This document shows, piece after piece, positions 8,346 through 16,005 of a DNA stretch of 64,000 nucleotides. The DNA is taken from assembly GCA_947177525.1 (NCBI GenBank), contig CAMWUW010000003.1:1-64000 (forward strand), written 5' to 3'. The stretch's first letter is position 1. Each line of letters starts with the position of its first letter. The notes under the pieces are model-generated. The model had not been told where the DNA came from. It worked only from the letters and a program-made list of their open reading frames with translations, and did no database searches. Origin of the DNA: an uncultured Bacteroidales bacterium (lineage in GTDB: Bacteria > Bacteroidota > Bacteroidia > Bacteroidales > UBA932). Both the position numbers and the translations under genes were made by a program.

Positions 8346-8353
8346 CAAATTTA
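8346..8353 (-). promoter_or_regulatory. -7 box (TAAATTTG) for the gene starting at 8319
   Basis: Minus-strand TAAATTTG, followed by a start codon 27 bp further on. Confidence 0.5.
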
Positions 8354-8367
8354 CGCCATGAAATGTG

Positions 8368-8404
8368 TTGATAATCAAATATGGTTTATAAAATTTTTGG
8401 AACG
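8368..8404 (-). promoter_or_regulatory. Shared upstream box, copy 3
   Basis: On the plus strand it begins TTGATAATCAAATATGG, whose first 11 bases form a perfect odd palindrome (TTGAT-A-ATCAA), and ends AAATTTTTGGAACG. Copies with the same layout lie at 12180-12216 and 15912-15949. Here it is only about 18 bp from the -7 box; in the other two it is 56 bp away. Confidence 0.55.
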
Positions 8405-8443
8405 AACTGCGTCTTAGTTTCAGAAATCCTGTCCTTGATAGGT

Positions 8444-10105
8444 TTATGCCTTACTCTGCCTGTTCATGAACTTTCTGATATAGATCCCGAGGTTCGTGTC
8501 ATGCTCTCCTATTCCGAGCTTTTCCCTGATTCCGCTGCTGATGTTGTAGTGGCTGCGCATCTCTATGTATGCCCCGACTTCTTTCCCTTTCAGACCGATT
8601 GCATATAGGCAGCAGTAGTTTATTTCCTGCTCGGAGAGTCCGCATTCCTCAAGGTGTGATATGAACTCCGGCTTGCTTCCTGCAAATGCGAGCCTTGTCA
8701 GGTTCATGAAGTCCTCTTTGTCTGAGAGTAGTTCCTCAAGCTCCCTTGTCGCCTTTTTGTCAATTTCGCAGTTGTCGGTTATGTGTGCCGCGAAGAACTT
8801 GTTCAGGAGTTCGAGCCTTGATGATATGGCGGCCATGACTTTTGGGTAGAGGCTTTCTTTCTGTGTGAGCAGGATTGCCAGGTTGTCCCTCTCCTGCTCC
8901 ATCTGGAAGCACATCAGACGGTATCTCTCCGCTTCGCTGTCTGCCATCTGCTTTTCCATCCGGCTTATCTTTAGGCTGTGGCTTTTCCATAGGAACAGCC
9001 CTCCTGCGAGCATCAGGAGAAAGGCAGATGCAAATATTGTATAATTCTTTTTTGTTCTTTCTTCTATGGTCCGCATTTCAAGGGTATGGCGTTCCTCTAT
9101 GAATTGTGTGTCCTGCTGAAATGCGGCAAAATCCAGGCTGTCCGTTATAGATATATAGTTGCGATAAGCTTCCAGTGCTTCTTTGTGGTGTCCTGCATCT
9201 TGGTGGACCTGGGAGAGAATGGCATGATGCCGTACTTTGCTGTCAATGACCTCAAACCTGTTCAAACGGTAAGCATCTTCAATTGCTTCGTCATAATTGC
9301 CTAAATGGTAATTTACCAAGGAAATTGTATGCCAGTCTACCAAATCTGCTGGAATTGAATTAATGTATTCCTCAGCAACCTGTTGTATCACTTCATCCTC
9401 CCGCTTGTTTTGGAGCAGCAGTGAAAGATATGTAGCATAAAAGTTAGATTCTTGCAAGATTCCGACTTGGCCTAAAAATCCTCTGCTGATTTCTGCATAA
9501 TGATATGCTTGATCATATTCGTTTAGTATGCTATATCCGTTGAATATACGCAGCAGGCAATTCATATGGCTGTTGACCAGCCCGGCTTCTATGAAGTATT
9601 GTGCGGCAGTCAGGTTCGCATTAACCATCCTGTCAAATTTGTGCAGTGATTTATATATATTACCTTGTGCAACAAGCGCCCTTGCCTTAGTGATTATATC
9701 GTCAGATTTTTCTCCTGCATCAAGAGCCTTCACAAAGCATACCATTGCCTTCTCATTGTCTCCGTAGTTCTGGTAGATACGCCCCTGGTAGTAGTACGTC
9801 CTGAGCCTGTCTGTCGGGCTTCCGTGGTTTTCGTACCAGTCTATCGCCGGCTGCAGGATATCAAAGTCTGTTCTGTCCTCATAGTTCTTGTCAAGTGCCA
9901 TTGATAGCAGCATTGCATGCTTTGCCTTTTCTGCTTGTCCAGAAAGCTGTTCCACGTCAATATTTCCGAGCACAGCCAGAGCACTGTCCGGTCTGTCCTC
10001 TATATATTTTTCAACAGTGAGTATTGACTGCCATGCTTCAGAATTCCTGTCGCATCCAGCAAGTGCAAGGGAGATTGTAATCAAATGGAGTAAACAGTTT
10101 TTCAT
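8444..10105 (-). CDS. Membrane-spanning TPR regulator with C-terminal helix-turn-helix (copy 1)
   Basis: A 553-residue protein. The signal carries a lipobox (LALAGC, Cys18). Residues about 30-340 are tetratricopeptide repeats (DSALAVLGNID, YYQGRIYQNYGDNEKAMVCFVKAL, YHLGNYDEAIEDAYRL). One membrane segment follows (about 359-378, FASAFLLMLAGGLFLW), then a cytoplasmic coiled coil (ISRMEKQMADSEAERYRL) and a C-terminal LuxR-like helix-turn-helix (LSEQEINYCCLYAIGLKGKEVGAYIEM). The layout suggests a periplasmic sensor directly coupled to a DNA-binding end. A paralogue lies at 12325-13980: both ends are very similar while the TPR middle differs. An upstream in-frame ATG at 10132 lies within the -7 box (10130-10137), so 10105 is chosen. 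Probable role: control of the neighbouring cassettes. Confidence 0.75.
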   Translation of the reverse strand: MKNCLLHLITISLALAGCDRNSEAWQSILTVEKYIEDRPDSALAVLGNIDVEQLSGQAEKAKHAMLLSMALDKNYEDRTDFDILQPAIDWYENHGSPTDRLRTYYYQGRIYQNYGDNEKAMVCFVKALDAGEKSDDIITKARALVAQGNIYKSLHKFDRMVNANLTAAQYFIEAGLVNSHMNCLLRIFNGYSILNEYDQAYHYAEISRGFLGQVGILQESNFYATYLSLLLQNKREDEVIQQVAEEYINSIPADLVDWHTISLVNYHLGNYDEAIEDAYRLNRFEVIDSKVRHHAILSQVHQDAGHHKEALEAYRNYISITDSLDFAAFQQDTQFIEERHTLEMRTIEERTKKNYTIFASAFLLMLAGGLFLWKSHSLKISRMEKQMADSEAERYRLMCFQMEQERDNLAILLTQKESLYPKVMAAISSRLELLNKFFAAHITDNCEIDKKATRELEELLSDKEDFMNLTRLAFAGSKPEFISHLEECGLSEQEINYCCLYAIGLKGKEVGAYIEMRSHYNISSGIREKLGIGEHDTNLGIYIRKFMNRQSKA

Positions 10106-10129
10106 GAATACCAGTCTTTGTGATATGTA

Positions 10130-10137
10130 CAAATATA
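10130..10137 (-). promoter_or_regulatory. -7 box (TATATTTG) for the TPR regulator, copy 1
   Basis: Minus-strand TATATTTG, 24 bp upstream of the ATG at 10105. Copy 2 has the same box at 14005-14012, also 24 bp from its ATG. Confidence 0.6.
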
Positions 10138-10215
10138 AGATAATTTCCCGATATTAAGCACTTTATAATGACAATATTCCAGAGTAAACAGTTTGGCTAC
10201 AATACCATTATAATT

Positions 10216-10243
10216 CAGTGCGGTCACTTTTGTGGCCGCACTG
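10216..10243 (-). terminator. Stem-loop after the outer-membrane protein gene at 10270
   Basis: 12-bp stem (one G-U) starting CAGTGCGG with loop TTTT. A related hairpin with the same CAGTGCG base lies at 14114-14141, in the same position after the other barrel gene. Confidence 0.65.
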
Positions 10244-10269
10244 AATATTATCGCATTAAGGGATAGTCC

Positions 10270-10755
10270 TCAGAATTTGACGCCTAACTTCAGGCCGAAA
10301 AGGAAGGTCTCCAGTCCTGCTCCTGCAGACATGAACTTAGACTCGAATCCGCAGAAGAAACTGTCATACAGCATGAACCTGGCTTCAACACCGATTCCTG
10401 CAAATGCCCTTATGTTGTAATGTGTGTCGTTCAGCATTCCGCCCAGGGCCCCGACCTCGAGAGACGGAATCATGAAAAAGCGTTCTCCGATCTTCGGTTT
10501 TGCGCTGACTTCGAATGACGCTCCCCATGTCTTGTCAGAAGAGTAGAGATTTCCCGTCATACCGTTCAGCGAGAGCGATACAGCCTTGGTCACGTCATAG
10601 CCTAAAGACACTTCTCCGATTACGTTTGACTGGAACATTCCTGTAGAGTAATATGATGCCCCTGTAATCTCGAATTTCTTGTCTTGAGCTGCGAGTGCTG
10701 ATGAAAACATAAGCGAGAATGCAGCTAATAGGGCTAAAAATAGAATTCTTTTCAT
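10270..10755 (-). CDS. Small outer-membrane beta-barrel protein
   Basis: A 161-residue protein with signal peptide (cleavage near ALAAQ, about 23). The mature part alternates polar and hydrophobic residues in about eight strands and ends FLFGLKLGVKF, a terminal Phe as expected for barrel insertion by Bam. Length fits an eight-stranded barrel of the OmpW or OmpX size class. It lies 6 bases after the lipoprotein gene at 10762 and is followed by a stem-loop. It occupies the same slot in its cassette as the barrel at 14174. Ligand or cargo unknown. Confidence 0.65.
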   Translation of the reverse strand: MKRILFLALLAAFSLMFSSALAAQDKKFEITGASYYSTGMFQSNVIGEVSLGYDVTKAVSLSLNGMTGNLYSSDKTWGASFEVSAKPKIGERFFMIPSLEVGALGGMLNDTHYNIRAFAGIGVEARFMLYDSFFCGFESKFMSAGAGLETFLFGLKLGVKF

Positions 10756-10761
10756 ATATGA

Positions 10762-11637
10762 TTAGTTTTCAGTTGCTGCATCTGTATTCCAAAGTCTTGC
10801 ACTTGCATTAGCTATTGAAACACTTGATTTAAGATCATCTTTCATTGCTTCTTCAACGTTTGAGTTGTCGATAATCTCTATGACACGTGTTGCATATTCT
10901 CCATTATCAACTGTTGCGTCTACGAATTGGAAACCTTCCAATGTTATTTTAAGGATATCAAGAGCATCTGATTTTTCTGGATTTGCGGTTTTGAGATGCT
11001 CAATATATTCATCAATGCTGCTTGATTCGAGATATGCATCAGTATAAACTTTCATATCTGCTGTTGCTGATGCGATGTCAGGTACAACCTCTTCTACAGT
11101 GCATCCTGTTATTGCTGCAACTTCTTCTGCAACAATCTGCAACAGAGTCTCTTCCGGTAAGTCAAAAAGGTCTTCTCCGTAAATTTCATATAAATTGAGT
11201 ATGACCTGGTTGTGAATCATGCCGTCATTGTCTTCAAGTGGACAGTCGTCATCTATGTCCAGATAAGACGTCGCAAATACCGGGTCATTTACAGATTTTA
11301 CAGGGTCACTTTCGATATTGTTATCTGATGTTTTGCTAACATCCTTAAATACAGTCCAAGTAAGCGAGGATGCACTGATGGCAAAGCCTACATTGCCGGT
11401 TATCAACCCTACTCCGGCATCAGCAATTGCTGTGAGTAGATATTTCCACCATCTTGCTTTTGTGTCAATTTGTTGCCCGAACATCTCGTTATTAAGGGCA
11501 AGGAGATCATTTTTTAGGGCGATAACTTCTGTGCTCTGAGGAACATCAACTGTAGGAACTGTAACCGCTGTCTCTTTATTTGAGCATGAGACAAGGAACG
11601 TGGCAAGGAATGCCATGATGAAAACAATCTTTTTCAT
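10762..11637 (-). CDS. Lipoprotein with a glycine-rich hydrophobic segment, unknown function
   Basis: A 291-residue lipoprotein (lipobox FLVSC, Cys18). Residues about 65-100 hold a long uncharged stretch, LLTAIADAGVGLITGNVGFA, with small residues spaced like a glycine zipper, so it may insert in or lie on a membrane. The rest is acidic and helical (EETLLQIVAEEVAAITGC, SSIDEYIEHLKTANPEKSDALDIL). No family recognised. It is the second gene of the cassette that begins at 12087 and is followed by the barrel gene after 6 bases. Possible roles include a surface lipoprotein or a secreted effector; neither is shown. Confidence 0.6.
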   Translation of the reverse strand: MKKIVFIMAFLATFLVSCSNKETAVTVPTVDVPQSTEVIALKNDLLALNNEMFGQQIDTKARWWKYLLTAIADAGVGLITGNVGFAISASSLTWTVFKDVSKTSDNNIESDPVKSVNDPVFATSYLDIDDDCPLEDNDGMIHNQVILNLYEIYGEDLFDLPEETLLQIVAEEVAAITGCTVEEVVPDIASATADMKVYTDAYLESSSIDEYIEHLKTANPEKSDALDILKITLEGFQFVDATVDNGEYATRVIEIIDNSNVEEAMKDDLKSSVSIANASARLWNTDAATEN

Positions 11638-11685
11638 GACGTCTGTTTTTTGTGTTAATAAAAATTAATCTAAAAGTATTTTACT

Positions 11686-12087
11686 TTAAATTGTGAATGT
11701 ACCTTCTGCGTAGCAGCAGTCGGAGTATATGACAATGTAATACGTCCCGTGCAGGCCTGATGTGCTAAGGTGGACAGTTGTCGGGATTTCTGTAGAATCA
11801 ATGATGTCATGGTCAAAGACATGGTTCCATGCATCAACAATTCCGATTGTTGCCGTGCCTATATTGTAAAGTGAGACTCTCACTGTATTGGTTTCAGGAC
11901 ATAGATATGCTTCTATGATTGGCTGGTCGAATATTGAGCGTTCGTCATCTTTAATTTTTGATTTGTCAGAAATTATTATAATTTTTTCCTCTTCTGAGAA
12001 GAAAGTGTTTTCTGCCCTCGTCAATGCTACGCCGAATGAAGTCGCTGTTAAAAATGCACATGCAGCCAAAGAAAAAATCTTTTTCAT
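11686..12087 (-). CDS. DUF3244-like exported small protein
   Basis: A 133-residue protein with signal peptide (cleavage near VALTRAEN, about 25). After a charged stretch (EEEKIIIISDKSKIKDDERS) comes a compact beta sandwich, RVSLYNIGTATIGIVDAW ... LHGTYYIVIYSD, closing with a cysteine pair and GTFTI. This matches what I remember of DUF3244, a short Bacteroidetes domain often found beside TPR-type regulators, as here. It starts 23 bases after the inferred transcription start from the -7 box at 12117-12124 and is the first gene under box copy 2. Function unknown; likely extracytoplasmic. Confidence 0.65.
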   Translation of the reverse strand: MKKIFSLAACAFLTATSFGVALTRAENTFFSEEEKIIIISDKSKIKDDERSIFDQPIIEAYLCPETNTVRVSLYNIGTATIGIVDAWNHVFDHDIIDSTEIPTTVHLSTSGLHGTYYIVIYSDCCYAEGTFTI

Positions 12088-12116
12088 AAAATGTAATTTT
12101 TAGTGGTTTATGTCTA

Positions 12117-12124
12117 CAAAATTA
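12117..12124 (-). promoter_or_regulatory. -7 box (TAATTTTG) for the operon starting at 12087
   Basis: Minus-strand TAATTTTG, 29 bp upstream of the ATG. The operon at 15819 has the identical box at the identical distance, and the sequence between box and ATG is similar too, which supports both starts. Confidence 0.6.
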
Positions 12125-12179
12125 TTTATTAAAAGTTTCATGTCGAAATAAATAGTTTCATATTTTGATATGCAAATCG

Positions 12180-12216
12180 TTGGTAATCAAATAGGATGCG
12201 TTGACTTTTGGGACAT
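12180..12216 (-). promoter_or_regulatory. Shared upstream box, copy 2
   Basis: On the plus strand it begins TTGGTAATCAAATAGGA and ends ACTTTTGGGACAT. The related copies are at 8368-8404 and 15912-15949. The 50 bp between this box and the -7 box are also strongly similar to the corresponding stretch at 15857-15911 (shared GTCGAAATAAATAGTTTCAT), so the whole control region of about 130 bp is duplicated. Confidence 0.6.
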
Positions 12217-12263
12217 GACAAGTCTGAATTTAATAATATCACCTATTATGGTGTCCTATGATG

Positions 12264-12297
12264 AAAAACAGAGCCCCGAAGCCAGGGCTCTGTTTTT
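12264..12297. terminator. Perfect 13-bp terminator hairpin after the TPR regulator, copy 2
   Basis: Arms 12264-12276 and 12285-12297, loop of 8, with five A and five T at the two ends, so it can work in both directions. It lies 27 bp beyond the stop of the gene ending at 12325. Confidence 0.85.
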
Positions 12298-12324
12298 ATT
12301 GCGTGAATTGTCTATAGATGTCTT

Positions 12325-13980
12325 CTATTCCTTTTGTCCATTCACGAGCTTGCGGATGTAAATTCCGAGGTTTGTGTCATGTTCTCCGATTCCGAGCTTC
12401 TCCCTTATGGCGCTGCTGATATTGTAGTGGCTTCGCATCTTGATGTATGCTCCGACCTCTTTCCCTTTCAGGCCGATTGCATATAGGCAGCAGTAGTTTA
12501 TTTCCTGTTCGGTAAGCCCGCATTTTTCAAGATATGAGATGAATGCAGGTTTGCTTCCTGCGAATGCGAACCTTGTCAGTTCCATGAATTTATCTTTGTC
12601 GGACAGCAACTCTGCTAACTCTTTGCTTGCCTTTCGGTCTATCTCGTAATTGTCTGTGATGTGGGCCGTGAAGAACTTGTTAAGCAGCTCAAGCCTTGAC
12701 GATATTGCCGCCATGACTTTGTGGTCAATGTTTTCTTTCTTTTCAATCAGCGCGTTCAGATTGTCCCTTTCCTCTTCCATCTGGAGATACTGCATGCGGT
12801 AGCGTTCGGCCTCGCTGTCTGCCATCTGTTTCTCCATACGGCTTATTTTCAGTCTGTTGCGGTTCAACATGATTATTCCTGAGGAAAAAACGATGATAAC
12901 TATAATAATGATTTTCGCTAAGTTTTTGTGGAAGTGCTCTTCTGCTGCTTCTAATTTAAGCTGGTATCGTTCTTCTACAAACTTTGTATCTTGCCTGAAT
13001 ATGACCATATCCAGTGAGTCTGAGATCGCAACATAACTCATATAGGCATCAAGTGCCTCCTTATACATCTCTGTTTCACGATAAATCAGTGACTTTGTCG
13101 CATAATATTGTGCTTTTAAATCAGGATATCCTGATATGTCCTTTTTTTTGATGTACTCAACCGCATGCTCTATATCCCCGATTTTCAGATAAGCCTTTGC
13201 AATCGCCAGCCAATTGATTTTTTCATCGGGAATTGATGCTATATATTCGTTTATCAGATTAGTCATAGTATCCCTGGAGACGGTGTCCGGAAGATTTATT
13301 ATACGGATAAAGTAATAATTGTTCTTGTTGCTGATATTTGTATCGGCCAAATTTTCTTCGCATACGTTGGCATAAAATTCGGAGTTGGCTTTGTCTCCCT
13401 TCAGATAACAGTAATGCGATACGCTTAGCATGCAATTTAAATAACTGTTCTGTCTGTCTGCTTTTTTGAAATATTCTGCAGCCTGGAGTCTTGCTTCGAT
13501 AGCCTTATCCCAATTGTAGAGGTCATTGTAAATTTCTCCCTGCTGGAACAGTGCTCTTGCCTTGGTAAGGATGTCATCAGATTTTTCTCCTGAATTAAGT
13601 GCCTTAACAAAGCATTTCATCGCATTCTCGTTGTCTCTGCAGTGCAGATATATACGGCCTTGATAGTATGACGTTCTGAGCCTGTCAGTCGGGCTTCCAT
13701 GGTTTTCATACCAGTCTATCGCCGGCTGAAGTACATCGAAGTCTGTCTTGTCCACGTAGTTCTTGTCAAGTGCCATTGAGAGCAGCACAGCATGCTTGGC
13801 TCTTTCTTCAGGCCATGAAAGCTGTTCTGTGTCAATGCTTCCGAGCACAGTTAGAGCACTGTCCGGCTTGTCTTCTATATAATTTTCGACATTGAGTATT
13901 GTCTGCCATTCTTCTGAATGCCTGATGCATCCGGCAAGTGCAGTGACGGTTGCAATCAAAAGGAGTAAGCAGTTTTTCAT
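12325..13980 (-). CDS. Membrane-spanning TPR regulator with C-terminal helix-turn-helix (copy 2)
   Basis: A 551-residue paralogue of the gene at 8444. Lipobox TALAGC (Cys18), TPR repeats to about residue 330 (DRLRTSYYQGRIYLHCRDNENAMKCFVKAL, KAYLKIGDIEHAVEYIKKKD), membrane segment about 357-373 (AKIIIIVIIVFSSGIIML), coiled coil with the same SRMEKQMADSEAERYRMQ, and the same C-terminal helix-turn-helix. The N-terminal 150 and C-terminal 200 residues are nearly the same in both copies, but the part between (about 160-330) is very different. That mosaic suggests that the two sense different signals but bind similar DNA. The ATG at 13980 is chosen to match copy 1; an ATG at 13986 would add two residues. 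Confidence 0.75.
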   Translation of the reverse strand: MKNCLLLLIATVTALAGCIRHSEEWQTILNVENYIEDKPDSALTVLGSIDTEQLSWPEERAKHAVLLSMALDKNYVDKTDFDVLQPAIDWYENHGSPTDRLRTSYYQGRIYLHCRDNENAMKCFVKALNSGEKSDDILTKARALFQQGEIYNDLYNWDKAIEARLQAAEYFKKADRQNSYLNCMLSVSHYCYLKGDKANSEFYANVCEENLADTNISNKNNYYFIRIINLPDTVSRDTMTNLINEYIASIPDEKINWLAIAKAYLKIGDIEHAVEYIKKKDISGYPDLKAQYYATKSLIYRETEMYKEALDAYMSYVAISDSLDMVIFRQDTKFVEERYQLKLEAAEEHFHKNLAKIIIIVIIVFSSGIIMLNRNRLKISRMEKQMADSEAERYRMQYLQMEEERDNLNALIEKKENIDHKVMAAISSRLELLNKFFTAHITDNYEIDRKASKELAELLSDKDKFMELTRFAFAGSKPAFISYLEKCGLTEQEINYCCLYAIGLKGKEVGAYIKMRSHYNISSAIREKLGIGEHDTNLGIYIRKLVNGQKE

Positions 13981-14004
13981 GATCATCAGTTTATGTGGTC
14001 AACA

Positions 14005-14012
14005 CAAATATA
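14005..14012 (-). promoter_or_regulatory. -7 box (TATATTTG) for the TPR regulator, copy 2
   Basis: Minus-strand TATATTTG, 24 bp from the ATG at 13980, the same geometry as copy 1. Confidence 0.6.
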
Positions 14013-14113
14013 AAATAAATTTCTGATAAAGTGCCATGCATCCCCGTCACAACTTCATACAGACTGCTGATTCAACAAAATGATTGTTATACTGTTGCAA
14101 AATCATAATAAAA

Positions 14114-14141
14114 CAGTGCGACCGTTTCTGCGGTCGCACTG
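14114..14141 (-). terminator. Stem-loop after the outer-membrane protein gene at 14174
   Basis: Perfect 11-bp stem, CAGTGCGACCG with its complement, loop TTTCTG. Counterpart of 10216-10243 in the other cassette. Confidence 0.65.
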
Positions 14142-14173
14142 ATACTATTATGCTATGGTGTTAATTACAGTCA

Positions 14174-14746
14174 TCAGAACTTGATGCCGAACATTACGCC
14201 TCCGTTCGAGTTGCTGAGATAGTATGAGCCGGAATTAAACAAGGTCTTGAAGTCATAATAGAACATCAATTGGAAACGCTGGCTGTCTATGGCATACATG
14301 CGGACCGGGAAGTCTATGCCGACGGCACCGTATGACTGGTTCCCGTTGTAGTAGCAGGTCAGGTATTCCTGTTCATATATATTATAGTTTGTGTTGTATA
14401 CACGATACATACCGGTCAAACCGACGCCAAGCTCCAGAAATCTGAACCTTTTGGGGAAAGGGCGGAACAGGCCGCGAAGACTTGCGCCTGTTTCTGACAC
14501 ATGGTGCTCATTGCCTGTGTTGCACATCCCCATGTGTACATTCAGTCCTGCTGAGAACCAATTGTTCACGCTGTAAGTGAACTCTGTTACCAAGGAATGG
14601 CCGATTTTGTCACCTGAATTTTCATCATCAGAACCATAGACGGCTATTCCGCCTCCGGCCTTAAGTGAAAATCTGTTCTGTGCAGATAAGCAGACAGGAA
14701 TCAGCAGAATGACTGTCACTGCTAATAAACGTAAATCAGTTCTCAT
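14174..14746 (-). CDS. Small outer-membrane beta-barrel protein
   Basis: A 190-residue protein with signal peptide (cleavage near CLSAQ, about 22). The mature chain has repeated amphipathic strands (FSLKAGGGIAVYG, SLVTEFTYSVNNWFSAGLNVHMG, RFRFLELGVGLTGMYRVY, FQLMFYYDFKTLF) and ends GGVMFGIKF, a barrel end signal. It occupies the slot before the TPR regulator in cassette I, as the barrel at 10270 does in cassette II, although the two share little sequence by eye. A role as surface receptor or exporter for the small proteins upstream is speculation. Confidence 0.65.
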   Translation of the reverse strand: MRTDLRLLAVTVILLIPVCLSAQNRFSLKAGGGIAVYGSDDENSGDKIGHSLVTEFTYSVNNWFSAGLNVHMGMCNTGNEHHVSETGASLRGLFRPFPKRFRFLELGVGLTGMYRVYNTNYNIYEQEYLTCYYNGNQSYGAVGIDFPVRMYAIDSQRFQLMFYYDFKTLFNSGSYYLSNSNGGVMFGIKF

Positions 14747-14806
14747 TTCTCGTATATATTTTGAAAATCATAATCCAAAGGTAGGGTTCCGGAGGCTGGA
14801 ATTTCA

Positions 14807-15232
14807 CTATTGCTTTTTCAGGTATGACCTGACTGACAATTTCAGTATTATGAAATATATCACCTCAATCAGCAGGATATTGCGAAGGCTTACAAGCTTG
14901 ATTTCGGGAATCAGGTCAGCCATGTCAAGAGCATGCAAGATGATACTGAAAATGTGGTGGAGCATAATCAGACAGAAGCATACTGCCGTTACGCCCGTCA
15001 TTGTCCGTGTCCTGATTGCTTTTACAGCATCATCTTCTGTCTTTTCCTTTGAGAAAGGAGCCAGAATTGCCGTTATGCAGATAATCAGGCCCATGGCTGC
15101 TACTGCAATTTGTGAAAGCCAGCCAGGAAAATTTACGCCAGAACTGACCAGCACAATATAAATCGCAGAAAGCAGCATTGTACATGTGAATACTGCGATT
15201 GAAACAGTCTGTGTCTTATGAGAGAATATCAT
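14807..15232 (-). CDS. Small four-helix membrane protein, unknown function
   Basis: From the ATG at 15232, 141 residues with four membrane spans (IAVFTCTMLLSAIYIVLV, IAVAAMGLIICITAILA, VTAVCFCLIMLHHIFSIIL, LRNILLIEVIYFIILKL) and a basic C-terminus. A GTG at 15256 would add eight residues but would overlap the upstream lipoprotein gene; the ATG lies 8 bases after that stop, which I prefer. Co-transcribed with the lipoprotein gene at 15241. The pairing of a small secreted product and a small polytopic membrane protein resembles effector and immunity pairs in outline only. Confidence 0.6.
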   Translation of the reverse strand: MIFSHKTQTVSIAVFTCTMLLSAIYIVLVSSGVNFPGWLSQIAVAAMGLIICITAILAPFSKEKTEDDAVKAIRTRTMTGVTAVCFCLIMLHHIFSIILHALDMADLIPEIKLVSLRNILLIEVIYFIILKLSVRSYLKKQ

Positions 15233-15240
15233 AACTATGG

Positions 15241-15819
15241 TTATTTTGTTGCGCACTGGAATGCAGCTGTGAATAAAATGATTGTTTCACAAGGTAGCCA
15301 TTCACATGCAGCCCTATCTATTGGATGTTGCTGAACATTGTCCGACATCTTATTTGCTTCAAGGTAAGTACATTCTTTGAATTGCTCTATCCAGTCACGG
15401 ATTTTTCCTGATGTTTTTATTTCGTCATATTGTTTTATATAGTACTCTAATTCTGGAGAAACTTCATAACAAACGACTCTGTCGTTGTGGATAACCGATG
15501 TGGAAACTTTTGTTCCATCTTGAAGATATGATTCAGAAAAAGTGAGCCCTGAATCATCCCTTTTCTCAACAACGTACATTGTCGCTGTCTTATCTTCAAG
15601 GTTTCCTGTGATTGTTAAAGATTCAGTCTCGCCAATTGAAGTTTTTGTTACTAAAGGGCATCCATGCGTTATTGTAAAATGAATCCCTCCTTCATAAAAT
15701 TCTTTTGAATTTGTTTTTATGTCTTCTTTCATCTCTTTGCATGAAATGGCAAGTGTCAGCATAGAAGAACATAATGCCAGGCTAATAAAAGTTTTCATGG
15801 TGTTAGTGATGTGTTTCAT
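15241..15819 (-). CDS. Lipoprotein, first gene of cassette I, unknown function
   Basis: A 192-residue lipoprotein with a lipobox near TLAISC. The start at 15819 is chosen over the internal ATG at 15798 because the -7 box and leader have the same spacing as at 12087. Residues 40-130 look like a small beta domain (IHFTITHGCPLVTK, SLTITGNLEDKTATMYVVE); the C-terminus (AACEWLPCETIILFTAAFQCATK) is cysteine-rich and hydrophobic and unlike the rest. No family recognised. The upstream control region is a near duplicate of that of the operon at 12087. Confidence 0.6.
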   Translation of the reverse strand: MKHITNTMKTFISLALCSSMLTLAISCKEMKEDIKTNSKEFYEGGIHFTITHGCPLVTKTSIGETESLTITGNLEDKTATMYVVEKRDDSGLTFSESYLQDGTKVSTSVIHNDRVVCYEVSPELEYYIKQYDEIKTSGKIRDWIEQFKECTYLEANKMSDNVQQHPIDRAACEWLPCETIILFTAAFQCATK

Positions 15820-15848
15820 AAAGAGTAATTTTTAGAAGTTTTTGGCTG

Positions 15849-15856
15849 CAAAATTA
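15849..15856 (-). promoter_or_regulatory. -7 box (TAATTTTG) for the operon starting at 15819
   Basis: Minus-strand TAATTTTG, 29 bp from the ATG, as in the operon at 12087. Confidence 0.6.
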
Positions 15857-15911
15857 CTTCATGAAAGTTTAATGTCGAAATAAATAGTTTCATATTTTGA
15901 AATGTAAATTA

Positions 15912-15949
15912 TTGATAATTAGGTATGGTGTCGGAAAATTTCGGGACAT
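15912..15949 (-). promoter_or_regulatory. Shared upstream box, copy 1
   Basis: On the plus strand it begins TTGATAATTAGGTATGG and ends AAATTTCGGGACAT. Same layout and the same 56-bp distance from the -7 box as copy 2. Confidence 0.6.
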
Positions 15950-16005
15950 ATTTCCCTAAAGTTTCAAGATACCCTTTTCCTGAGACTTTTAGGCGGCAAG
16001 AACTG

